The notes beneath the pieces were generated by a model. That model saw nothing but the letters and a program-made list of their open reading frames with translations, ran no database searches and was not told the DNA's origin. A stretch of DNA of 64,000 bases, taken from contig NZ_BBJO01000005.1 of the NCBI RefSeq assembly GCF_000739575.1, positions 1 to 64,000 of the forward strand, given 5' to 3'. A program made the position numbers and the translations under genes. This document shows, one piece after another, positions 6,444 through 14,683 of the stretch; position 1 is the first letter of the stretch, and each line of letters starts with the position of its first letter. This stretch comes from Halobellus rufus (GTDB taxonomy: Archaea > Halobacteriota > Halobacteria > Halobacteriales > Haloferacaceae).

Positions 6444-8921
6444 TCACTGACAGGCCTCGCAGGTCGGATCCTCGAACCCGGGGAGGTCGCTGTCGCGGTC
6501 GTCGGTCGCGTCGCTTCCGTCCGCCTCGGCGTCGTCCGATCCGTCGCCGCCGGAACCGACGCCTCGACGCTGCGTGCGACCGTACTCGTCCATGTCCAGC
6601 GTCGACTTCTCGATCTGTGAGGCCCCGAGCGTCCGGAGGTAGTAGGTCGTCTTGATCCCGAGTTCCCACGCCGTCTTGTAGACGTCGTCGAGCAGCGAGC
6701 CGTCGGTGCTCGGGAAGAACACGTTGTGCGAGACCGACTGGTCGATCCACTGCCCGCGGTGGCCGGTCAGGTCGAGCTGGTGTCGGGGGTCGATCTCGAA
6801 CGCGCTGCGGTACAGCTCCCTGAGGTCCTCTGGGATCTCCTCGATCTCCTGGATCGAGCCGTCGTGGAACTTGATGCGGTCGCGCATCTCCGCGTCCCAC
6901 AGGCCGCGCTCCTTCAGGTCCGCGACGAGGTGGTCGTTGACGACGGTGAAGTCGCCGCTCATGTTCGACTTGACGTAGAGGTTCGAGTAGATCGGCTCGA
7001 TCGACGGCGTCGTCCCGTTGATCGTCGAGACGGTCGCCGTCGGCGCGACGGCCATCGTGTTCGAGTTCCGCATCCCGTGTTCGGCGACGTGCTCGCGCAC
7101 GCGCTCCCAATCGAGCGTCTCGGTCCGATCGGTCGGGATCTCGCGGCCGCGCTCTGCTTCGAGGAGGTCGACGGTGTCCTGCGGGAAGATGTCGCGATCC
7201 CACTTGCTCCCCTGGAAGGTCTCGTAGGGCTCGCGCTCTTTCGCCAGCCGCGAGCTGTTGAGGATCGCGTGATAGGAGACGAACTCCTGCCAGCGGTTCG
7301 CCCGCTCGATCGCTTCCTCGCCGCCCATCGGCGTGCCGACGTCCATCAGCGCGTCGTGGAACCCCATCACGCCGAGGCCGATCGGGCGGTGGCGCATGTT
7401 CGAGCGCTCGGCCCGGTCGGTCGGGTAGAAACAGAGGTCGACGACGTTGTCGAGCATCCGCATCGCCGTCTCGATCGTGTCGGCGAGGGCGTCGCGGTCG
7501 AGTTCGGTCGCGGAGACGTGGTTCGCGAGGTTGACGCTGCCGAGGTTACAGACCGCCGTCTCCTCGGCGCTGGTGTTGAGCGTGATCTCCGTACAGAGGT
7601 TCGAGGAGTGGACGGTGCCGACGTGGTCCTGCGGCGAGCGGACGTTGCAGGGGTCCTTGAACGTGATCCACGGGTGACCCGTCTCGAAGAGCCGCGTGAG
7701 CATCGTCCGCCAGAGATCGGCGGCGTCGACGCGCTCGTACTGCCGAAGCTCGCCGGCGTCGGCCTTCGCCTCGTACTCGCGGTACAGCTCCTCGAACTCC
7801 TCGCCGTAGGTGTCGTGGAGTTCGGGCACCTCGTCCGGTGAGAAGAGCGTCCACTGTTCGTCGGCCTCGACGCGCTTCATGAAGAGGTCCGGCACCCACG
7901 CCGCGGTGTTCATGTCGTGAGTCCGCCGGCGTTCGTCGCCGGTGTTCCGCCGGAGGTCGAGGAACTCCGGGAAGTCGAGGTGCCACGACGCCAGGTACGC
8001 GCAGGCGGCCCCGCGGCGCTTGCCCGAGCGGTTGATCGCGGCGGTGACGTCGTTACTGATCTTCAGGAAGGGGACCGTCCCGGTCGACTCGACGCCCGTG
8101 CTCTCGATGAGCGCGCCCGCCGCGCGGAGGTTCGTCCAGTCGTTTCCGAGGCCGCCGCTCCACTTCGAGAGCTGCGCGTGGTGCTTGTAGGAGTCGAAGA
8201 TGTGTTCGAGGTCGTCTTCGACGGTCGTGAGATAACAGGACGACAGCTGGGGGTGGGTCGTCCCGCTGTGGAACAGCGTCGGCGTCGAGGGCGTGAACAG
8301 GAGCCGCGAGAGGACGTCGTAGAACTCGAGGGCCCGCGCTTGGGGGTCGTCCTCCTCGATCGCCAGCCCCATCGCGACCCGCATCCAGAACGCCTGCGGC
8401 AGTTCGAGCGGCTCGCCGTCCTGCTCGACTCTGAGGAAGTACCGCTGGGTCAGCGTCGAGGCGGCGAGGTACTCGAACTTCCGGTCGCGCTCCAGCGCCA
8501 GCGCCTCCGCCAGCGCGTCGAGGTCGAACCGGCCGTCGACCAAGCGCTCGTCGAGGCGGTCGACGTCGACGCCGCGCTGGACGTTCTCGACGAACGTCTC
8601 CCTGTACAGCGACTCGTAATCGACATCGGCACTGTCTTCCAGTTCGATCGGCTCGTGGCCGGTCACCTCGCCGAAGTACCGATCGAAGTGGAGGTCGGCG
8701 GCGACGCGCTTGTACGCCGGGTCGCGCTCGATCCGCGCCGTCGTCACGTTGATGAGCGCCTCGTAGACCTCCTCGCGGGAGGCCCCGTCGTAGAGGTCGC
8801 GCTCGGCCTCCTGTTGGAGTTCGTCGGCGGTGTCGTCGTCGACGACGTCGGTCTGTCCGCGTCGCGCTCTGTCGAGTATCGATCGTAGCTCTGCGTGTCG
8901 TGTCGTTGATGCGCTAGCCAT
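6444..8921 (-). CDS. nrdA: Ribonucleoside-diphosphate reductase alpha subunit
   Basis: This is the catalytic R1 subunit (825 residues), which reduces ribonucleotides to deoxyribonucleotides. The active-site redox pair C229 (SSC) and C458 (VCNLG), the thiyl/substrate set N441-C443-E445 (NLCTE) and the C-terminal shuttle pair C821/C824 (CEAC) are all present. The N-terminus goes straight into the R1 helical domain, and I see no ATP-cone, so the usual dATP on/off switch appears to be missing. The start at 8921 (MASAST) overlaps the nrdR stop by 8 nt, which supports translational coupling; the frame is open 63 codons further upstream but that lies inside nrdR. Confidence 0.95.
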   Translation of the reverse strand: MASASTTRHAELRSILDRARRGQTDVVDDDTADELQQEAERDLYDGASREEVYEALINVTTARIERDPAYKRVAADLHFDRYFGEVTGHEPIELEDSADVDYESLYRETFVENVQRGVDVDRLDERLVDGRFDLDALAEALALERDRKFEYLAASTLTQRYFLRVEQDGEPLELPQAFWMRVAMGLAIEEDDPQARALEFYDVLSRLLFTPSTPTLFHSGTTHPQLSSCYLTTVEDDLEHIFDSYKHHAQLSKWSGGLGNDWTNLRAAGALIESTGVESTGTVPFLKISNDVTAAINRSGKRRGAACAYLASWHLDFPEFLDLRRNTGDERRRTHDMNTAAWVPDLFMKRVEADEQWTLFSPDEVPELHDTYGEEFEELYREYEAKADAGELRQYERVDAADLWRTMLTRLFETGHPWITFKDPCNVRSPQDHVGTVHSSNLCTEITLNTSAEETAVCNLGSVNLANHVSATELDRDALADTIETAMRMLDNVVDLCFYPTDRAERSNMRHRPIGLGVMGFHDALMDVGTPMGGEEAIERANRWQEFVSYHAILNSSRLAKEREPYETFQGSKWDRDIFPQDTVDLLEAERGREIPTDRTETLDWERVREHVAEHGMRNSNTMAVAPTATVSTINGTTPSIEPIYSNLYVKSNMSGDFTVVNDHLVADLKERGLWDAEMRDRIKFHDGSIQEIEEIPEDLRELYRSAFEIDPRHQLDLTGHRGQWIDQSVSHNVFFPSTDGSLLDDVYKTAWELGIKTTYYLRTLGASQIEKSTLDMDEYGRTQRRGVGSGGDGSDDAEADGSDATDDRDSDLPGFEDPTCEACQ

Positions 8922-9570
8922 CTGTGAGTGAATCTTGATCCGCGTCGGGATCGAGCGCCGCGCCCGACCCCGACTCGTCGTCTGTTTCGCGTGCGTCTGC
9001 AGCGTGGTCTGTGGGCTGTTCGTCCTCTGCCGGCTGTTCGTCCGACTGTCCGTCTCGTTGTCCGCCCGTTCGTTCGTCCGGCTGTCCGCCCGCACTGACT
9101 CCGCCGACATCGTCCAGTTCCTCGCCGAGAATCCGATCCAGTTCGTCGAGGAACTCCTCGGGGTCGGAGAACGCCTTGTACACCGAGACGAACCGGACGT
9201 AGGCGACGGGGTCGATCTCGCGGAGCCGCTCGGAGACCAGTTCGCCGACGAGCTTCGAGGAGACGATGCGCGTGCCGCGCTCGCGGAGTTCGGCTCGGAG
9301 GTCCTCGATCAGCCTGTCGACGTCGGCGTCGCTCACCGGCCGCTTCTCGACGGCGCGCTCGACGCCGTCGCGGACCTTCTCGGGGTCGAACGGCTCGATC
9401 GAGCCGTCGCGCTTCTTCACCTGCAGGGTCTCCCACTCGGGTCGCTCGTAGGTCGTGAACCGGAACGAGCAGCGGCTGCACTCGCGACGCCGTCGGACGG
9501 TCGTCCCGTCCGCGCCGCTTCTGGTGTCCACCACGCTCGTCCGGTCGTGACCGCAGTCCGGGCAGTCCAT
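8914..9570 (-). CDS. nrdR: Transcriptional repressor NrdR with acidic C-terminal extension
   Basis: NrdR senses ATP/dATP and represses ribonucleotide reductase genes. The 218-residue product has the N-terminal zinc ribbon (C3, C6, C31, C34) followed by an ATP-cone (about 48-139, starting VKKRDGS). The usual family length is about 150; here about 70 further residues, rich in Asp, Glu, Gly and Gln, form a probably disordered tail. The ATG at 9570 gives the canonical MDCPDCG start, with AGGAG about 10 nt upstream; a GTG at 9579 is also possible. It is first in the operon, so it likely autoregulates. Confidence 0.93.
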   Translation of the reverse strand: MDCPDCGHDRTSVVDTRSGADGTTVRRRRECSRCSFRFTTYERPEWETLQVKKRDGSIEPFDPEKVRDGVERAVEKRPVSDADVDRLIEDLRAELRERGTRIVSSKLVGELVSERLREIDPVAYVRFVSVYKAFSDPEEFLDELDRILGEELDDVGGVSAGGQPDERTGGQRDGQSDEQPAEDEQPTDHAADARETDDESGSGAALDPDADQDSLTDG

Positions 9571-9603
9571 CGTTGTCACTCCTCGTCCCTCCAGGCGGAT
9601 AAT

Positions 9604-9618
9604 CCCACATATCGTGGG
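9604..9618. promoter_or_regulatory. Candidate NrdR-box palindrome upstream of nrdR
   Basis: CCCACATATCGTGGG is an inverted repeat with perfect 5-bp arms, located 34-48 nt upstream of the nrdR start. A TATA-like stretch on the minus strand (about 9660-9669) would place it inside the leader. It resembles the general form of bacterial NrdR boxes (CAC, A/T-rich core, GTG). A weaker CACTATGTCG sequence lies about 29 bp further upstream (centre near 9640), and paired boxes are typical of NrdR. Confidence 0.45.
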
Positions 9619-9688
9619 TCGATTATCTCGACCGCACTATGTCGTATCTGACGACCCCTGCATAAAACTTACCCAATCAAATTGATGT

Positions 9689-9708
9689 AATACAAATAAA
9701 ATTGTATT
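9689..9708. repeat. AT-rich inverted repeat upstream of the nrd operon
   Basis: AATACAA (9689-9695) and TTGTATT (9702-9708) form perfect arms around ATAAAA. A shorter palindrome ATCAAATTGAT overlaps its flank (about 9676-9686). The stretch 9661-9720 is strikingly A/T-rich for this genome. It lies between the end of the gene at 9807 and the nrdR promoter, so it could be a terminator for the former or an operator for the latter. Confidence 0.5.
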
Positions 9709-9806
9709 CAATCACAGTGTACCGGATCACCGTCGGTTCGATCGAGGGCTCTGAATCGACTCCGCGAAAATCAGCTCGGTGCGTAGGACGCCGCGGCCGA
9801 CCGTCC

Positions 9807-10037
9807 TCAGTCCAAGTACAGCGGCGAGTCGGCGTTCGTACACTCGGGGCTGCCGCAGACCCCCGCGTCCGCGCCGGCGCGTTCGACGCCCGCCGAGAGG
9901 CGGTGGAGCTCCCACGTGGCCTCGTGGCCCGTTTCCGTGCGGTGGTCCTCGATGAACGCCCGCGCGTCCCCGAGCTTCTCGAACGTCTCCGTGCGGTCAC
10001 ACGCCGGGCACGTGACCGTCGCGCGCGTTTCGGGCAT
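9807..10037 (-). CDS. Small Cys-rich, probably zinc-binding protein
   Basis: The 76-residue protein begins MPETRATVTCPACDRTETF and has a second Cys pair near the C-terminus (CGSPEC). Together with the His residues between them (FIEDHRTETGHE) these suggest a zinc finger. The N-terminal half (sequence through FIEDHRTETGHEATWEL) looks like a C2H2-type or CPxC ribbon with a helix. The role is unknown. It is transcribed in the same direction as, and 55 nt after, the gene at 10093-10386. Confidence 0.65.
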   Translation of the reverse strand: MPETRATVTCPACDRTETFEKLGDARAFIEDHRTETGHEATWELHRLSAGVERAGADAGVCGSPECTNADSPLYLD

Positions 10038-10092
10038 TACGTCGTCGTACGCGGCGAACCGTACTCAATCGCACGGTTCGACCCGCGGTTTC

Positions 10093-10386
10093 TCAGCCGG
10101 TGTGTGTCACCGGCGTCGACGGACTCACCGCCTCCCACTCGCGCCTCACCGGACGGTCCTCGACGACGATCAGGTCGTAGTGCGGCAGCGCGGGGTCGTA
10201 GCGCCGGAGGGCCGCCCGGTACTCCTCGGCGACTCTCGCGGCGCGCGTCGCCTGCGCGCGGGTCTCGAATCGCCACCCGCCGACGGGGACCGGCCGCTCG
10301 CCGGTCCGCCCGCAGACGACGAACGCGCCGTCGCCAGCGAGGGATTCGATTCGGGATCGAAGCGTCGTGAGCGTCGGTTCGGTCAT
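10093..10386 (-). CDS. Haloarchaeal conserved hypothetical (DUF7552-like)
   Basis: This is a 97-residue soluble protein. Its core (CGRTGERPVPVGGWRF, then AAEEYR-like and RRYDPALPHYDLIV segments) matches a short haloarchaeal family that I associate with DUF7552, without known function. It follows the ABC ATPase gene by 31 nt on the same strand and may be the last gene of the siderophore-transport operon. Confidence 0.65.
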   Translation of the reverse strand: MTEPTLTTLRSRIESLAGDGAFVVCGRTGERPVPVGGWRFETRAQATRAARVAEEYRAALRRYDPALPHYDLIVVEDRPVRREWEAVSPSTPVTHTG

Positions 10387-10417
10387 TGTGGGGCTTCCTC
10401 TCCGATGGCGTCGACGG

Positions 10418-11287
10418 CTACTCGTCGAGCGCGCGGTGCGGGGCGATGTGCGGGCCGGTCGGGCTCTCGGCGTCGACGCTGGCGTCGACGCGGAACACGT
10501 CCGAGAGCAGCTCCTCGGTGACGACCTCCCGCGGCGGCCCCCAGTCGTAGGGCGCGCCGTCCTTCATCGCGATGAGGTTGTCGGCGAAGCGCGCGGCCTG
10601 CCCGATGTCGTGGAGGACGATGCCGACGGTGACGCCGTCCTCGCGGTTGAGTTTCCGGACGACCTCCATCACGCGCAGTTGGTGGTGGAGGTCGAGGTAC
10701 GTCGTGGGCTCGTCGAGCAGCAGCACGTCGGTCTCCTGGGCGAGCACCATCGCGATCCACGCGAGCTGTTTCTGCCCGCCGCTGAGGTTCGCCATCGACT
10801 TCCCGCGGAGGTGCTCGACCCCCGCCAACTCGATCGCGCGCTCGACCGCCCGCCGGTCGTCGTCGCCGACGGACTCGAAGAACCCGCGGTGGGGATAGCG
10901 GCCGTGGTACGCGAGTTCCTCGACTGTGAGGCTGGCCGGCGAGTCGTGCTCCTGTGAGAGCAGGCCGAGCCGCCGGGCGAGTTCCTTCGAATCCAGCGAC
11001 TGCACCTGCTGGCCGTCCAGACGTATCGCGCCGGACTCGGGTGCGAGCTGGTTCGCCATCGCTTTCAGCAGCGTGCTCTTGCCGCTGCCGTTCGGGCCGA
11101 CCAGCGCGGTCACCTCGCCGGCGGGGAGCAACACCCGCTCGCACTCGACGACCGGTTCCGTCGTCGTCGGATAGCCGATTTCGAGCTCTTCGCCCTGTAG
11201 CTCGACGGCGTCGATCGACGGCTCGGTGGAGGCCTCGCCCGATTCCGACTCCGCTTCTCCCCGCTCGAACTGCCCGTTTTCGCGCAT
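10418..11287 (-). CDS. Iron-siderophore-type ABC transporter ATP-binding protein
   Basis: This is the cytoplasmic ATPase of a FecBCD/BtuCD-type importer (289 residues). Walker A is GPNGSGKST (64-72), the signature is LSGGQKQ, Walker B is VLLLDEPT with TYLDLHHQ, and the switch His lies in VLHDIGQAA. An extra acidic N-terminal segment of about 25 residues precedes the domain, and the C-terminus has an acidic tail ending HIAPHRALDE. I use the ATG at 11287; a GTG at 11290 is directly in front. It sits 31 nt after the permease gene in the operon starting at 15805. Confidence 0.9.
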   Translation of the reverse strand: MRENGQFERGEAESESGEASTEPSIDAVELQGEELEIGYPTTTEPVVECERVLLPAGEVTALVGPNGSGKSTLLKAMANQLAPESGAIRLDGQQVQSLDSKELARRLGLLSQEHDSPASLTVEELAYHGRYPHRGFFESVGDDDRRAVERAIELAGVEHLRGKSMANLSGGQKQLAWIAMVLAQETDVLLLDEPTTYLDLHHQLRVMEVVRKLNREDGVTVGIVLHDIGQAARFADNLIAMKDGAPYDWGPPREVVTEELLSDVFRVDASVDAESPTGPHIAPHRALDE

Positions 11288-11318
11288 CACGTCCCACCTC
11301 GCGTGGCTCGACTCCGCG

Positions 11319-12461
11319 TCATATCTCTCCTAGTGCCTCCTGTTTCCGCATCAGATAGAGGAAGTACGGTCCGCCGACGAGGCCGGTGACGATCCCGACC
11401 GGCACCTGCGTGGACGCGCCGAAGAGCAGTTCGAGGCCGAGACGCGCGCCCACGTCGGCGGCGACCATCAGGGCCGGGCCGGCGAAGAGACAGCCGACGA
11501 TCAGCTTACGGTACTCGCTGCCGACGACGTTGCGGACCATGTGCGGGACGATCAGCCCGACGAAGCCGACGATGCCGGCGACGGCGATGCTCGCGGCCGC
11601 GGCGAGGACCGCGACCCCGGAGAGCGCGAACCGGACCTTCTCGACGGACATCCCGAGCGACCGCGCCGTCTGCTCGCCGAGGAGCAGGACGTTCAACTGT
11701 CGCGCCCCCAGGAGCGACAGCCCTATCGCGACGACGGTCCACGGCAGCGCCATCCGCACCTGCTCCCAGTCGGTCCCGGTCAGCGAGCCGGTCGTCCACG
11801 CGATCGCGGACTGGACCACGCCGATGTCGTCGGCGAAGAAGAACAGTCCCGTCTGCAGGGACTGGAACACCGTGCCGACGATTACGCCCGCGAGGACGAG
11901 TCGCACCGGCGAGGTGCCGTTCTTCCACGCGATGGCGTAGACGACGAGGAACGCGGCCGCCCCGCCGAGGGCGGCGACCAGCGGGAGAAGCGCCGACAGC
12001 CCGGAGAACACGACGAGCGTGAGCAGGATCAACAGTCCCGCGCCGGAGGAGACGCCGAGGATGAACGGGCTCGCCAGCTCGTTGCGCGTCACGGCCTGGA
12101 AGATCGCTCCCGACACGGCGAGGTTCATCCCGACGACGACGGCGACGAACACGCGCGGCAGCCGGATGTTCCAGACGATGAGGCTCCGCTGGTTCATCTC
12201 CGGGAGCTCCGCCCCGAAGAGGAACGCCTCCCACGCGCGGAGGTTGAAGAGCACTTGGGGATCGAACACCGCCGCCCACGCCTGCCAGACGGTCATCGAG
12301 TACGACCCGAAGCTCACTTGGACGAGTCCGCCGGCGACCACGACCGCGACGCTCGCGAGACAGAGGCTCACGAGCGCGCCGTCGACGCCGTCGAGGAACC
12401 GTCCGGTCGTCGCCGTCGGCCCGGATCCGGATTCGGACTCGGAGACGGGTTCGGTGCTCAT
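11319..12461 (-). CDS. FecCD-type iron-siderophore ABC permease
   Basis: This is a polytopic permease of 380 residues with about ten predicted helices, preceded by a hydrophilic Ser/Glu-rich N-terminus (1-30). FecCD family landmarks are NIRLPRVFVAVVVGMNLAVSG, the GVSSGAG loop and, near the end, GIVGFVGLIVPHMVR, the cytoplasmic segment that contacts the ATPase. The start codon overlaps the stop of the FAD oxidoreductase gene (ATGA), which shows coupling. Substrate class (ferric siderophore, or possibly corrinoid) is inferred from family and operator. Confidence 0.92.
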   Translation of the reverse strand: MSTEPVSESESGSGPTATTGRFLDGVDGALVSLCLASVAVVVAGGLVQVSFGSYSMTVWQAWAAVFDPQVLFNLRAWEAFLFGAELPEMNQRSLIVWNIRLPRVFVAVVVGMNLAVSGAIFQAVTRNELASPFILGVSSGAGLLILLTLVVFSGLSALLPLVAALGGAAAFLVVYAIAWKNGTSPVRLVLAGVIVGTVFQSLQTGLFFFADDIGVVQSAIAWTTGSLTGTDWEQVRMALPWTVVAIGLSLLGARQLNVLLLGEQTARSLGMSVEKVRFALSGVAVLAAAASIAVAGIVGFVGLIVPHMVRNVVGSEYRKLIVGCLFAGPALMVAADVGARLGLELLFGASTQVPVGIVTGLVGGPYFLYLMRKQEALGEI

Positions 12462-13513
12462 CGGTCTCCGGCCTCCACCGTCGATTCCGGTTCCGCGTCG
12501 ATCTCTCGGGCCGCAGCGAGGATGCGCTCGTCGTCGACGTGGTCCAACAGTCGGTCGTCGTCGAGGTGAGCCATCACGCGCTCGTCGTCCAGATGTGCGA
12601 GGAGGCGGTCGTGTCCGCGTTGGGTTCGCCGCGCCACCTCCGCCTCGGCGACGTACGCGTCCAGTCGGCGGTCGATATCGCGTTCTCGGAGCGTCGCGTA
12701 CCGTTCGCTGTCCCCGTCGGCCGCGTCGCCGGCGCGCTCGTCGAACCACTCGCGCAGCCGGTCGCGGTCGGCCCACTCGTCCGGGCGCGAGGCTTCCCGG
12801 CGGAGCCAGTCCCAGTGTTCGGCGAGGTCCTCGGGGTACCCCCGCTCCCGGCGCACGTCGGCGATGACCGTTCTGGCCACGCGCGCGCCGTGGCCCGCGG
12901 CGACGAGCGCCTGCGTGTCCGCGTGCGTCGACGGCGACGCCACGTACAGGCCGTCGATCGGGGTCGACCCGTCCGGGTTCGGGTAGTCGCGGTCGAAGTG
13001 TTCCGTCGTCTCTCCCTCGTACTCGCGCGTCTCGAACATCGCGTCGTCGCCGAGCGGTCGGAGGTAGGCGGCGTCGTATCTGGCGGCGGCGACGACCCGA
13101 GCCGTTCTGCGGACTCGCCCGTCCTGCGTCTCGACGACGAACCGGCCCTCGCTTCCGTATTCACCGTCGCTGCCGTCTCCGGCGTCGCTCACGCCGCGCT
13201 CGGGGTCACTTCCGACCGTCCCCGCGGTCGTGACCGACTCGACGAGGTCGTCGACGACGTCACAGCCCGCCTCCGCCGCGTGGTCGTGTAGCAGCGCGTA
13301 GAACGTCTCCACGTCGATCCCGGCGGGGAAGCCGAGGTAGTTTTCGAGGTACGCACACCGCCGCAGCGAGGAGTTCCCGCGGTCGAAGACGGCGACGTCG
13401 AGGCCGTAGCGGGCGAGAAAGACCCCCGCCGCACAGCCGGCGGGACCGCCACCGACGACGACGACGTCGGAGTCTCCCGCGTCGGACCGCTCGGCGACGC
13501 CCGTCTCGGTCAT
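12458..13513 (-). CDS. FAD-dependent oxidoreductase within the siderophore operon
   Basis: The 351-residue protein has an N-terminal dinucleotide fold (VVVVGGGPAGCAAGVFLAR, about 18-36) and a downstream GLYVASPSTHADTQ segment, as in thioredoxin-reductase-like flavoproteins. The CxxC redox pair of thioredoxin reductase is absent. The C-terminal third is helical and ends in three 9-residue repeats of the form R-L/V-L/M-x-H-L/V-D-D-E/D (about 302-330). It lies between a binding protein and the permease with 4-nt overlaps on both sides, so a role in siderophore or ferric-iron reduction is plausible but unproven. Confidence 0.8.
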   Translation of the reverse strand: MTETGVAERSDAGDSDVVVVGGGPAGCAAGVFLARYGLDVAVFDRGNSSLRRCAYLENYLGFPAGIDVETFYALLHDHAAEAGCDVVDDLVESVTTAGTVGSDPERGVSDAGDGSDGEYGSEGRFVVETQDGRVRRTARVVAAARYDAAYLRPLGDDAMFETREYEGETTEHFDRDYPNPDGSTPIDGLYVASPSTHADTQALVAAGHGARVARTVIADVRRERGYPEDLAEHWDWLRREASRPDEWADRDRLREWFDERAGDAADGDSERYATLRERDIDRRLDAYVAEAEVARRTQRGHDRLLAHLDDERVMAHLDDDRLLDHVDDERILAAAREIDAEPESTVEAGDR

Positions 13514-14682
13514 CGCTCGATATCTCCCGTAACGACGTCTGCGACCCGCTGCCTGTCGAACAGTTCCTCGTCTTCGAACTCCTCGGGGTACAACCCCTGT
13601 GCCGCCTGTTCGAGTTGGAACAGGTGGATGATCGGCCCCTGGTAGGTCAACCCACCGTAGAACACTCGTCCCTCCTCGACCGCGGTGAGCTCGCTCGCGA
13701 CGTCGTGGGACTCCATGTGCGAGACGACGTTCTCCTCGAAGTACTCCTCGGAGATCTCGCCTTGGATCCGCACGGCGATCGCGTCCGGATCGATCTCCAA
13801 GAGCGCCTCGTAGTCGAGCGTCCCGCCGCCGGCCTGCGCGTCGGTGACGCCGGACTTCGCGAGCGCGTCGCCGACTCGCAGGTCCCGCCACTGCTTCGAT
13901 TGGGTGCCCTCGCCGACGAGGTACGGGTAGAACGACTCCGGCGGCACCTCGGCGGGGTAGAGGACCGCGATGTCGGGCGTCGACTCGGGGAGCCGCGCCC
14001 GCACGTCCGTCACCACTTCGTCGTGATAGGCCGCGAACGCCTCGTAGCGCGCCCGCTCGTCGAACAGTTCGGCGAGCTTCTCGAAGGCCTCGTACAGCGT
14101 GTAATACTCGTAGTCGTGCCAGTCGTACGCCCGCGTGAAGACGGTGTTGCCGACGAACGGGGCGACTCTCTCGCGGACCTCCTCGACGTCCGCCTGGCTC
14201 CACTGGAGGCGGTTTCTCATAAAGTTCGGATCGATCACGTGGACGTCGGCGTCGATCTCGTGGAAGACCTCTTTCCCGGTGCCGCCCTGCCACAGTTCCG
14301 TGAGCGACTCGGCGTCGACAGTGACGCCCGGAAGCTCGTCGTAGTGGTGAGTGCCGAACCGCGCGCGGACGCCGATTCCCGCGAGCCCGTCGGCCTGTCC
14401 GAGCGCGACGCCCATATCGGCGTAGTCGCCGGTGTAGGGGAGCCACCGCTCGGGGTCGGACTCGAACGCGACCTCGCCGACCGGGGCCATCGTCACGCTG
14501 TGGCCGTCGGGCGCGGCGGTCGTCGCTTCCGTGTTCGAATCGGTGTCGCTTCCGGCTTCCGTCGCTGTCGACTCGCCGCGCTCACCGACGCAGCCCGCCA
14601 GTAACCCGCCGGTGAGGAGCGCGCCGCCGGTACCCAACAGCCGGCGGCGGGTCGGATCCGGGGCCTCGTCCTCGGACGGCAC
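13510..14682 (-). CDS. ABC transporter substrate-binding lipoprotein (second of a tandem pair)
   Basis: The 390-residue protein has a Tat signal (RRRLLGTGG) with lipobox LAGC (C31), a Ser/Thr/Glu linker, and a class III (siderophore/vitamin B12) binding fold without hinge. Typical segments include APVGEVAFESDPERWL, the long central helix around YYTLYEAFEKL, and the LLEIDPDAIAV segment. It should be lipid-anchored outside the membrane. It starts 1 nt after the stop of the first binding protein, and its stop overlaps the start of the FAD gene. It is clearly paralogous to its neighbour (shared WHDYEYYTLYEAFEKL-type motif) yet divergent, suggesting different ligands. Confidence 0.88.
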   Translation of the reverse strand: MPSEDEAPDPTRRRLLGTGGALLTGGLLAGCVGERGESTATEAGSDTDSNTEATTAAPDGHSVTMAPVGEVAFESDPERWLPYTGDYADMGVALGQADGLAGIGVRARFGTHHYDELPGVTVDAESLTELWQGGTGKEVFHEIDADVHVIDPNFMRNRLQWSQADVEEVRERVAPFVGNTVFTRAYDWHDYEYYTLYEAFEKLAELFDERARYEAFAAYHDEVVTDVRARLPESTPDIAVLYPAEVPPESFYPYLVGEGTQSKQWRDLRVGDALAKSGVTDAQAGGGTLDYEALLEIDPDAIAVRIQGEISEEYFEENVVSHMESHDVASELTAVEEGRVFYGGLTYQGPIIHLFQLEQAAQGLYPEEFEDEELFDRQRVADVVTGDIER

Positions 14683-14683
14683 G

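Noticed and set aside
6444..9110. Extended nrdA start at 9110
   Set aside because: The extra 63 residues lie inside nrdR in another frame and are Arg/Thr/Ser-rich; the start at 8921 fits coupling with nrdR.
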